A DNA stretch of 47,957 nt, taken from the NCBI GenBank assembly GCA_947567425.1, contig CANOLV010000020.1, forward strand, positions 1 to 47,957. Reading direction: 5' to 3'. Below the pieces are notes generated by a model. It was not told where the DNA came from. It saw only the letters and a program-made list of their open reading frames with translations, and searched no databases. Every line of letters starts with the position of its first letter. Position 1 is the first letter of the stretch. This document shows positions 1-7,245 of this stretch, piece after piece. The translations under genes were made by a program, and so were the position numbers. This DNA comes from an uncultured Porphyromonadaceae bacterium (GTDB lineage Bacteria; Bacteroidota; Bacteroidia; Bacteroidales; Muribaculaceae).

Positions 1-50
1 CCTCACAGGCGGAACCAGAATCCGACGTGCTACCATTACACCACAAGGCA
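1..50 (-). tRNA. tRNA-Gln (anticodon CTG), 3' part cut off by the window edge
   Basis: Read on the minus strand from 50 leftward there is a tRNA 5' half: an acceptor strand starting TGCCTTG, a D-arm with GTGTAATGGTAGCA, and an anticodon loop TTCTGGT whose middle is CTG (Gln). The start with T and the GTGTAATGGTA D-arm fit bacterial tRNA-Gln. The variable loop, T-arm and acceptor 3' strand lie outside the window. A consensus promoter (127-158) lies upstream. Confidence 0.88.
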
Positions 51-126
51 ATATGCTTTTCGGAATCAAAAACTCTCGCTTGAGCTTTGTTGAATCTCAG
101 TAGGATTCATTTCCGTTTTGCGATTG

Positions 127-158
127 CAAAGTTAGGGGATTTTGTTGTAACTGCCAAA
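127..158 (-). promoter_or_regulatory. Bacteroidota-type promoter for tRNA-Gln
   Basis: On the minus strand a -33 TTTG (158-155) and a -7 TAACTTTG (134-127) are separated by exactly 20 bases, matching the TTTG/TAnnTTTG consensus of the primary sigma factor of Bacteroidota. Start of transcription is expected near 122, about 70 bases before the tRNA. Confidence 0.75.
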
Positions 159-264
159 TTTTTTCGCAACTTTTATTGGATAATTTTTGCTTTTGTTGCT
201 TTATATTATGTAATGGTCTTGTAATCATTGTGATATGCGACAGCTTTAATCGCATTGTTTGTGG

Positions 265-1206
265 CTATTGTTGCTCCATAAGGAACAGGTCGGCATCAAG
301 AGCGGCCCTGCATCCAGATCCGGCAGCGCATACGGCCTGCTGATATTTAGGATCGGCCACGTCGCCGGCCGCAAATACTCCGGCTACGGATGTCTGTTGA
401 TTGTCGCCTGGCAGTACGATGTATCCCTGGTCGTCGAGCTTAAGCTGTCCTTCAAAGAGGTCGGTGTTGGGCTTATGTCCGATGGCAAGGAAAAATCCGT
501 CAATTTTGATGTCAAATTTGTGTTCTTTGTCGGTGCCTGCGTGTTCGACAAGGTGAGCGCCTTCGAGAAATCCTTCGCCAAACAGGCCGAGCGTATTTGT
601 ATTGTAGAGAATGGTTATGTTCTCCTTTTCGGTGACTCTTTTCTGCATAACTTTTGATGCACGAAGGTGGGGCTTTCTGACGATGAGATATACCTGTTTG
701 GCGAGTCCGCTCAGATAGTATGCTTCTTCGCATGCTGTGTCGCCGCCTCCGACCACGGCAACAGTACGGCCACGATAGAAGAAACCATCGCAAGTGGCGC
801 ATGCCGATACGCCCATTCCGGCGTAAGTTGTTTCGTCGGGCAGACCAAGATATTTTGCGGATGCTCCCGTTGCTATTATAACAGTATCGGCCATAACGGT
901 GGCTCCATTGTCGTCGAGGGCTTCAAACGGACGTTTGGAAAGGTCGATTTTCTCGATGTATCCTGAACGGATGTCTGCTCCGAATCGGGCGGCCTGATTC
1001 TTGAAATCTTCCATCATCTGCGAACCCATGACTCCATCGGGGTAGCCCGGGAAATTTTCGACTTCAGATGTTGTGGTGAGTTGTCCGCCAGGCTGAAGGC
1101 CTTCGTATAATATAGGAGCTAAATTAGCTCTTGTTGCATAAATGGCCGCGGTATATCCGGCGGGGCCGGAGCCGATAATGAGGCATTTTGTAGTTTCGGT
1201 ATTCAT
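265..1206 (-). CDS. trxB: Thioredoxin reductase TrxB
   Basis: NADPH-dependent flavoenzyme that reduces oxidised thioredoxin in the cytoplasm. 313 residues, the usual length. An N-terminal FAD-binding motif GSGPAG is at residues 12-17, the redox-active CATC at 136-139, the NADPH motif GGGDTACEE near 153-161, and the C-terminal FAD motif AAGDVAD near 280. It is the last gene of ftsK-lolA-trxB, 58 bases after the LolA-like gene, so probably cotranscribed. Its substrate could be the thioredoxin at 24688. The start is an ATG followed directly by the Rossmann strand. Identity is secure from the motifs. Confidence 0.96.
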   Translation of the reverse strand: MNTETTKCLIIGSGPAGYTAAIYATRANLAPILYEGLQPGGQLTTTSEVENFPGYPDGVMGSQMMEDFKNQAARFGADIRSGYIEKIDLSKRPFEALDDNGATVMADTVIIATGASAKYLGLPDETTYAGMGVSACATCDGFFYRGRTVAVVGGGDTACEEAYYLSGLAKQVYLIVRKPHLRASKVMQKRVTEKENITILYNTNTLGLFGEGFLEGAHLVEHAGTDKEHKFDIKIDGFFLAIGHKPNTDLFEGQLKLDDQGYIVLPGDNQQTSVAGVFAAGDVADPKYQQAVCAAGSGCRAALDADLFLMEQQ

Positions 1207-1264
1207 AATGACAATTTAGATGAATTTCGGTTATTGCAACGGTATCCTCCGGCTGTAGGATAGT

Positions 1265-1882
1265 CTATCTTAAATCGACTATTTCGGCTTTTGGATACAG
1301 CTTACTATTGAAAACAAAAGTAGAGGATGTATAGTTTTTCCCCGAGACGAGTGAGTTTATGTGGATAGCCACAGTCTGGTCTCCTTCAAATGTCAGGGCG
1401 ATGTCCGACGGCATGTATGTGGTGGAATCAATCGTCAATATTGCTCTTTTGACGGATGAATCGACGGAATGCTTCGGAGTCAAGTCGATGCGGTATGTGC
1501 CTTTGGCCGATGGCATACGCTTCGCTTCGTAGTTCATACGGAATGCACTTATTATGACAAACGGGTTTGTCTCGGCCAGCTCTTCCGGTGTAGGTTCTGT
1601 TATGTTTACCTCACGTATGTCGGGATTGTAGGTCCACTGCGTAGTTCCGTCATACCAAATGGTCATCTGGGGCGACGATAGCTTGAACTTATCTCCTGAC
1701 AGATTCAGAGTGCCATCAGATTTATGTCCGTCGGCAGTCATGGAGAATGACGCTTCGATTCCTCCGGCATTCCTGAATGCCTGTGAAGCTCGGTCAAGTA
1801 TGTCGGATGGCTTCGGTTCTGCGCATACGGCCGAAAGTATGGCCAATGCCAGTGACGTTATGGCTAAAATCAGTCGTTTCAT
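1265..1882 (-). CDS. lolA: LolA-like outer-membrane lipoprotein carrier
   Basis: Periplasmic chaperone expected to carry lipoproteins from the inner membrane to the outer membrane. 205 residues: signal peptide at about 1-21 (MKRLILAITSLALAILSAVCA), then a LolA-type sheet; segments such as 'FSMTADGHKSDGTLNLSGDKF' and 'MTIWYDGTTQWTYNPDIREV' match the family pattern in which the ligand-binding barrel is built. It starts 13 bases after the ftsK stop and precedes trxB, a layout I recall as common in Bacteroidales. No LolB is seen, as is typical for the phylum. Sequence divergence within LolA is high, so the family is clear but the exact cargo is inference. Confidence 0.87.
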   Translation of the reverse strand: MKRLILAITSLALAILSAVCAEPKPSDILDRASQAFRNAGGIEASFSMTADGHKSDGTLNLSGDKFKLSSPQMTIWYDGTTQWTYNPDIREVNITEPTPEELAETNPFVIISAFRMNYEAKRMPSAKGTYRIDLTPKHSVDSSVKRAILTIDSTTYMPSDIALTFEGDQTVAIHINSLVSGKNYTSSTFVFNSKLYPKAEIVDLR

Positions 1883-1895
1883 AGATGCGGTACGC

Positions 1896-4604
1896 TTATA
1901 GTTCGAGCAGGCGTTCGAGTTGGAGCGAGTCGATGAGTACCTGACGGGGTTTTGCTCCCGAGGCCGGACCTACAATCCCGGCGGCTTCCATCTGGTCCAT
2001 AATCTTTCCTGCGCGATTGTATCCTATAGAATAACGTCTTTGGAGGGAAGATGTTGAAGCGGTGTTGGATGAGATTATAAACCGCGCGGCTTCCTCAAAC
2101 AGTGGATCGCGGTCGTTGACCGAGGCCATATTGCCCCCAGCTCCATCAGAGTCAGGGACATAGTCGGGCAGGGGATACGCTTCGTCGTATCCTATCTGGC
2201 TATCGATGGCATCCACTATTGCCTCGACTTCTTCGGTGCTGATATATGCGCACTGTACGCGCTCGATCTCTCCGTTTATGGCGTAGAGCATGTCGCCCTT
2301 TCCTATAAGCTGATTGGCTCCCGGTCTGTCGAGAATGGTACGGCTGTCGACCATCTGTGCCACTCTGAACGCTATGCGCCCGGGGAAGTTGGCTTTTATG
2401 ATACCGGTGATGACGTTTGTCGACGGACGCTGTGTGGCGAGTATCATGTGCATGCCGACCGCACGTGCCTTCTGGGCGATTCGCGCTATAGGTGTCTCGA
2501 CTTCTTTTCCTGCGGTCATAATAAGGTCGCCGAACTCGTCGACCACTATCACTATGTATGGAAGGTAGCGGTGGCCTTTCTCCGGATTCAGACGACGCTG
2601 GACAAACTTTGCGTTGTATTCCTTAATAGAGCGTACATTTGCCTCCTTCAGAAGAGCGTAGCGATTGTCCATCTCGATGCACAGCGAGTTTAAAGTGGCC
2701 ACTACTTTCATCGGATCAGTGATAATCGGCTCTTCTTCATCCGGCAACTTGGCGAGATAATGGCGTTCAAGTTTGGAATAAAGGCTGAATTCCACCATTT
2801 TGGGATCGACAAGCACGAATTTAAGTTCCGCAGGATGCTTCTTGTAAAGTAGCGATGCGATTATCGTGTTGAGTCCTACCGATTTACCTTGTCCGGTGGC
2901 ACCGGCCACAAGTACGTGGGGCATTTTGGCAAGATCGGCAATAAATATATCTTTAGATATGGTGGCGCCCATGGCCATAGGAAGGTCATAGGTGCATTCC
3001 TGGAACTTCTTTGATCCGATTACCGATCTGATTGGTACCATCTGCGGCTCTTTATTGGGAACTTCTATGCCGATGGTGCCCTTGCCAGGTATCGGTGCGA
3101 TTATTCGTATGCCGAGAGCGGCGAGACTTAAAGCAATATCGTCCTCAAGACGCTTGATTTTAGCTATTCTGACTCCTTCGGCAGGAATTATTTCGTACAA
3201 TGTCACGGTTGGTCCTACAGTAGCTTCGATGTGGGATATCGGAATCTGATAGTTGTTAAGCGTAGCCGTGATTCGGTTCTTGTTCTCTTCCATCTCGGTC
3301 TGGTCCACGCTTGAAGCCTTTACGGGTATGTCGGCAAGCAGATCAATGCCGGGGAAATGAAATCTGGAAAGTTCGGCGGTCGGATCATACACGTCAGTGG
3401 TGATCTCGTCGGCTTCTTCAATCTCTCCGACGTTGACCTTGAGTTCAAGATTATCACTGTCGGCTTCTTCTTTGGCTATCTCCGGATCGATGGGGGAGTC
3501 GGTGATTTCGGATATTGCGTCGATGCTGTCGACATCGCAATCATCGTCATCATATCCTACGGCTGTTTCCGTTCTCGGATATTCTGCATTCAGATGGTCG
3601 GCTGTCTCAGGCTCTTTGTCAATAGTCGCCGCGCTTTTTTCTGTCGGTGCAAATTCGTCTGATGCAACTATGTCGTTGCCAATAAATCCATAGTTGAAAT
3701 CGACGATCTCCGGTTCTGCATCTCTGCTGGCGGGCGTCTCTTCTTTGGGCAGATCCTCTATGGCTTCGGCCGATGCACGCAGGCTCTCCTCTATGCGCTG
3801 ACGTTCGGCTTCTTTTTCAGCACGTTCGGCGGCGATTTTGGCCTTGTATTCGGCCACCCGGCGCCTATAGGCAACATAGACTATTCTAAGTTCGTTAAGA
3901 TATATGGAGGCCACAAGAGCGATAAGAACTACACTGACAAGAATGGCGCCGATTGCCCCGGTGGTGGATATCAGAAACTTGTTGATTTCGTAGCCGTGTA
4001 TGCCTCCCCAGTATATCCAGGATGAGAGATTATATGTGACCAGTCCGGCGACAACCGATGTGGTGACCGCGACTATCAGACTCTTCATCGTAAGGCCCCA
4101 GAAGGAGAAAGACTTGTGGTGAAGCAGATATATGCCTAATGCGAAAAAATAGAAAATGAGAGCAAATGACCCGAGTCCAAGCCCGTTTGATATGAAATTT
4201 TGGGCAAGAAAAGCACCGAAAGCCCCGCCTGCGTTGTCGACATTTTGGCTTTCCATGGCCATCTCCGCTACTGTACGGTTCATTACTTCGCTTTGGTCCT
4301 CCGCACCGTATGTGAAATAGGATATCGCCGCGATGGTCAGGTATGTGGCCCAGCATATCAAGGTTATTCCGGTGAACAGACGTGTGCGTTTGTCACGAAT
4401 GAATCCCATGATGCGCCCGGAGCGGGCTTTGGCGGTCTTTGCTGTTTTTGGCTTAGGCTCCTTGGTCTGCGCCTTTGGCGGATTTGCGGAGCCTTTTGTG
4501 TCGGTGTGTTCTGTCTGTTCCCGATCCATTTTGCGACGGGCATATTCCGGATCAAGCATGTCCGGGTCGAACCGGTCGGTGAGTATGCTGTCTGATGAGT
4601 TCAT
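1896..4604 (-). CDS. ftsK: DNA translocase FtsK/SpoIIIE
   Basis: Septum-anchored ATPase that pumps chromosomal DNA during division and helps resolve chromosome dimers. 902 residues. An N-terminal charged stretch (1-70) is followed by about four membrane segments (roughly 76-98, 140-163, 172-192, 212-236), an acidic linker (about 245-430), and the motor: alpha/beta domain, Walker A GATGQGKS at 568-575, Walker B with IVIVVDEFGDL near 684-694, and the 'LATQRPS' motif near 722-728. The C-terminal gamma winged helix (about 835-895) carries 'RYSIGYNRAGKIMD'. Lead gene of ftsK-lolA-trxB with its own promoter at 4711-4742. Confidence 0.97.
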   Translation of the reverse strand: MNSSDSILTDRFDPDMLDPEYARRKMDREQTEHTDTKGSANPPKAQTKEPKPKTAKTAKARSGRIMGFIRDKRTRLFTGITLICWATYLTIAAISYFTYGAEDQSEVMNRTVAEMAMESQNVDNAGGAFGAFLAQNFISNGLGLGSFALIFYFFALGIYLLHHKSFSFWGLTMKSLIVAVTTSVVAGLVTYNLSSWIYWGGIHGYEINKFLISTTGAIGAILVSVVLIALVASIYLNELRIVYVAYRRRVAEYKAKIAAERAEKEAERQRIEESLRASAEAIEDLPKEETPASRDAEPEIVDFNYGFIGNDIVASDEFAPTEKSAATIDKEPETADHLNAEYPRTETAVGYDDDDCDVDSIDAISEITDSPIDPEIAKEEADSDNLELKVNVGEIEEADEITTDVYDPTAELSRFHFPGIDLLADIPVKASSVDQTEMEENKNRITATLNNYQIPISHIEATVGPTVTLYEIIPAEGVRIAKIKRLEDDIALSLAALGIRIIAPIPGKGTIGIEVPNKEPQMVPIRSVIGSKKFQECTYDLPMAMGATISKDIFIADLAKMPHVLVAGATGQGKSVGLNTIIASLLYKKHPAELKFVLVDPKMVEFSLYSKLERHYLAKLPDEEEPIITDPMKVVATLNSLCIEMDNRYALLKEANVRSIKEYNAKFVQRRLNPEKGHRYLPYIVIVVDEFGDLIMTAGKEVETPIARIAQKARAVGMHMILATQRPSTNVITGIIKANFPGRIAFRVAQMVDSRTILDRPGANQLIGKGDMLYAINGEIERVQCAYISTEEVEAIVDAIDSQIGYDEAYPLPDYVPDSDGAGGNMASVNDRDPLFEEAARFIISSNTASTSSLQRRYSIGYNRAGKIMDQMEAAGIVGPASGAKPRQVLIDSLQLERLLEL

Positions 4605-4710
4605 TATTGTCCTGTATATAGCTGAATTAAGCTTTTTCTGTTAATATGATTAAGTGGTTTGGTGCGTGATCGACATATATATGTATATCGGCATTGTCCC
4701 CACTAAAGTA

Positions 4711-4742
4711 CAAAGATACGACAACAGGGCGGTAAAAACAAG
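4711..4742 (-). promoter_or_regulatory. Promoter of ftsK-lolA-trxB
   Basis: Minus-strand -7 TATCTTTG (4718-4711) is a full TAnnTTTG match; 20 bases upstream is CTTG (4742-4739), a partial -33. Transcription would start near 4705, giving a leader of about 100 bases. The leader carries the 12-base palindrome ACATATATATGT inside an AT-rich patch (about 4670-4690). Confidence 0.6.
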
Positions 4743-4784
4743 AAAGATGATGATGTAATTTATCTAAAAACCTGCAACAAAATC

Positions 4785-5429
4785 CTAAAGTGCTTTCAAC
4801 GAATCGATGGCCAGCTTCGGGTCCGGGGCTCTGAACACATAGCTGCCGGCCACGAGAATATCGGCTCCGGCTTGTGCCAGTTCTTTGCCGGTCTCGGCAT
4901 TTACACCGCCGTCAACTTCGATCAAGGCTTTGGATGCGGAATTGTCTATGAGATTGCGTAGCCTGGCTACCTTTTTTATTGATTCACGGATGAATTTTTG
5001 ACCTCCGAATCCCGGATTCACAGACATTATAAGTACCAGGTCGACATCTTCTATCACATCTTCAAGCATTGACACCGGGGTGGCCGGGTTCAGGGTCACT
5101 CCACACTTCATTCCGGCATCCTTGATTAACTGCAGTGTGCGGTTGAGGTGTCGGCAGGCTTCGTAGTGCACGTTCATCAGATGGGCGCCGCAATCGCGTA
5201 CCTGTCCGATGAATCTGTCGGGTTCAATGACCATCATGTGGACATCCATAGGTTTGCTTGCCAACGGCGCTATGGCTTTTATGACCGGAAATCCTATAGA
5301 TATGTTGGGGACGAACATTCCGTCCATGACATCGACGTGCAGATAGTCGGCTGATGAAGAATTGAGCATGTCCATTTCACCGTGCAGGTCGGCGAAATCG
5401 GCGGCAAGAAGTGACGGAGCTACTAACAT
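4785..5429 (-). CDS. rpe: Ribulose-phosphate 3-epimerase
   Basis: Interconverts ribulose-5-phosphate and xylulose-5-phosphate in the pentose phosphate pathway. The start ATG at 5429 gives 214 residues beginning 'MLVAPSLLAADFADL', the exact family N-terminus; the open frame extends further upstream but overlaps the DedA gene and adds non-family sequence. Metal and substrate motifs are present: HVDVMDGMFVPN near residues 33-44, HMMVIEPDRFI, VLIMSVNPGFGGQKFI, and IEVDGGVN. It follows the DedA gene by 38 bases and probably shares its promoter. Confidence 0.95.
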   Translation of the reverse strand: MLVAPSLLAADFADLHGEMDMLNSSSADYLHVDVMDGMFVPNISIGFPVIKAIAPLASKPMDVHMMVIEPDRFIGQVRDCGAHLMNVHYEACRHLNRTLQLIKDAGMKCGVTLNPATPVSMLEDVIEDVDLVLIMSVNPGFGGQKFIRESIKKVARLRNLIDNSASKALIEVDGGVNAETGKELAQAGADILVAGSYVFRAPDPKLAIDSLKAL

Positions 5430-5467
5430 GGTCAGATGCTTTAGGGTGATTATTTTTTTATGTGATA

Positions 5468-6157
5468 TTATTTTTCTGATACTGTGGGTCTGTGAGGCTT
5501 GAAGGCATTGTATAGGATGATTCCTACGCATACGACTCCAATGGCTATACCGGCATAGGTGAGATATTCGTTGTATTCTTCGACTTTAGAATATAGCTGG
5601 TCCTGAGGAACGACTGTGCCGAGCCAATATCCGAGTGCGGCGAGAATACAGTTCCAGACCAATGCTCCAAGACCTGTAAATATGACGAACTTACCTATGT
5701 TCATCCTCGACAGGCCTGCAGGGATGGATATGAGCTGTCGTACTGCCGGAATGAGACGTCCGATAAATGTCGATATGGCACCATGGCGGTCAAAGTAGTC
5801 TTCGGCTTTTTTGACTTTTTCTTCGTCAATCAGGCATGCGTGGCCTATCTTGCTGTTGGCAAAGCGGTAGACGAGCGGACGTCCGATCCATACGGAAAGA
5901 TAGTAGTTGATTAAAGCACCGACTATGGCACCTGCCGTCGCGATTGCCACTACGGCGATGATGTTGACATCTCCCTTTGTGCAGGCCAGATACGCGGCCG
6001 GCGGTACGATAACCTCCGAAGGGAATGGGATGAACGAACTTTCGACGACCATGAAAGCGAATACAAGGAGGTAAACAGACATAGCGTCGGCGGTCAGAAA
6101 CTTCATCATAATTCCCGCCGGATCAAATATGGCGAGTTGGATAATGTCGAGTGTCAT
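5468..6157 (-). CDS. DedA/SNARE-associated family membrane protein
   Basis: Integral inner-membrane protein of the DedA family, whose members in other bacteria act as flippases or recyclers of undecaprenyl phosphate or phosphatidylethanolamine; the lipid here is unknown. 229 residues from the ATG at 6157, chosen because a perfect promoter at 6179-6210 would start transcription near 6173, downstream of any longer start. Visible features are the conserved 'ESSFIPFPSEVIVPPAAYLA' segment, 'GRLIPAVRQLISIPAG' with its two arginines, and four to five hydrophobic helices. Likely cotranscribed with rpe. Confidence 0.9.
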   Translation of the reverse strand: MTLDIIQLAIFDPAGIMMKFLTADAMSVYLLVFAFMVVESSFIPFPSEVIVPPAAYLACTKGDVNIIAVVAIATAGAIVGALINYYLSVWIGRPLVYRFANSKIGHACLIDEEKVKKAEDYFDRHGAISTFIGRLIPAVRQLISIPAGLSRMNIGKFVIFTGLGALVWNCILAALGYWLGTVVPQDQLYSKVEEYNEYLTYAGIAIGVVCVGIILYNAFKPHRPTVSEK

Positions 6158-6178
6158 AAAGTTGTTGGTTTTCGGTGT

Positions 6179-6210
6179 CAAAATTAGTAATATCAAAGGG
6201 CTTGACCAAA
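6179..6210 (-). promoter_or_regulatory. Consensus promoter of DedA gene and rpe
   Basis: Minus strand: -33 TTTG (6210-6207), 20 bases, -7 TAATTTTG (6186-6179). Both elements are perfect. The -33 lies in the loop, and part of the spacer in the arm, of the hairpin 6195-6239 that probably terminates the upstream gene. Confidence 0.8.
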
Positions 6211-6239
6211 TTTCGGAGTGAAAAATTGTCAAGCCCTTT
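6195..6239 (-). terminator. Hairpin after the outer-membrane protein gene
   Basis: A 12-base inverted repeat AAAGGGCTTGAC / GTCAAGCCCTTT (6195-6206 and 6228-6239) with a 21-base loop lies 48 bases past the stop of the 6287-7036 gene. No long T-run follows, so termination strength is uncertain. It overlaps the promoter of the next gene. Confidence 0.5.
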
Positions 6240-6286
6240 AATTAAACAGATAATATATGGAATCTGTTTGCTCCGTCTGTTCCGGA

Positions 6287-7036
6287 TCAGAATATGCGTC
6301 CGCTCAACTTAAATGTCAGGACAGGCCATACTTTCAGATTGTCCATGACTTCCTGGATGTCGTTGCTGCCTTCGCCATCGATATTGTCAAGGATATTTCC
6401 GTGGTCGGTGTATAGCTTGGGCGAGCCCATGAACTGAACTCCCAGCTCGATGCCGAAATTTATTCTGTTGTTTGGAACTGCGCGTCCCCATCCGATACCG
6501 ACATAGGGACGTACATTCTTTACCTTCAGACCGCCTTTGACGTTACCGTAGCGGTCAACAGGGATGTTATAGTCGCCGATTTCCACTCCGGCATTCTGGA
6601 TTTGGTCGTAATTCTCAGCAATATAATCGCTGTGGCCTTTGACTTTAAGCAGTTTATTGCCGCCGAAGTAAAGTCCGCCTGCCACATAGAATGAACCCCA
6701 GGGAAGAGGATAGATGTTGAAGATGATAGAACCCTGTGTGCGTCCGAATGCTCCTTCAAGGTCGATAGTGTCGTCGACATCCTGAGTGTAACCGTTGGAT
6801 GACAGTGAATATGTCACGTCGGCATCAGTGTTGAGTTTGAAGTTCGGGAGCATGGATATGCCGGCGCGCATCTGTACCCAGCGTGTGATTGGGGTGGAAA
6901 GCTCGACCGAAATACCGTTTGTTCCGGCTCCGACTCCAACGCCGAGATGCTTGAATACTCCATCTTGGGGCTTGCCGGCGAGGCAGTTAAGGGATAATAA
7001 AGCAATTGTAGCGATAGCAAAAATTAGTCTTTTCAT
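6287..7036 (-). CDS. Outer-membrane beta-barrel protein, function unknown
   Basis: 249 residues: signal peptide about 1-20 ('MKRLIFAIATIALLSLNCLA'), then alternating polar/apolar strands typical of a small outer-membrane barrel ('GVGVGAGTNGISVELSTP', 'WVQMRAGISMLP', 'SFYVAGGLYFGG', 'VRPYVGIGWGRAVP', 'FGIELGVQFMGSP') and a C-terminal phenylalanine, the usual barrel end signal. No catalytic motif is visible and I do not recognise a named family. It stands alone between hairpins, with a TAnnTTTG element (TAATTTTG, 7113-7106) about 70 bases upstream of its start. Confidence 0.78.
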   Translation of the reverse strand: MKRLIFAIATIALLSLNCLAGKPQDGVFKHLGVGVGAGTNGISVELSTPITRWVQMRAGISMLPNFKLNTDADVTYSLSSNGYTQDVDDTIDLEGAFGRTQGSIIFNIYPLPWGSFYVAGGLYFGGNKLLKVKGHSDYIAENYDQIQNAGVEIGDYNIPVDRYGNVKGGLKVKNVRPYVGIGWGRAVPNNRINFGIELGVQFMGSPKLYTDHGNILDNIDGEGSNDIQEVMDNLKVWPVLTFKLSGRIF

Positions 7037-7105
7037 CAGCTTTTAAATTTACTTAAGTGAATATGTGATAATAATTGTCTTACTGTTAACTTGTACAAAC
7101 AGGTG

Positions 7106-7113
7106 CAAAATTA
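7106..7113 (-). promoter_or_regulatory. -7 element of the outer-membrane barrel gene
   Basis: TAATTTTG on the minus strand matches TAnnTTTG. No good TTTG is seen 20 bases upstream, so the call rests on one element. Leader about 65 bases. Confidence 0.45.
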
Positions 7114-7170
7114 ATAAAAATATCTTGAATAGTTGTTGCTGATGTCCTCTTTTAACGCAAATGCTTAAAC

Positions 7171-7214
7171 TTTTATAAAAAACAGGATGCTCCCTGACAT
7201 AAAAGGGAGCATCC
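7171..7214 (-). terminator. Rho-independent terminator of the LRR protein gene
   Basis: Stem GGATGCTCCCT / AGGGAGCATCC (7185-7195, 7204-7214), 8-base loop, followed on the minus strand by TGTTTTTTAT. It lies 31 bases after the stop of the 7246-9297 gene. Confidence 0.88.
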
Positions 7215-7245
7215 TCGAAGTATGGATTATAGCTTGATGCTTGGA

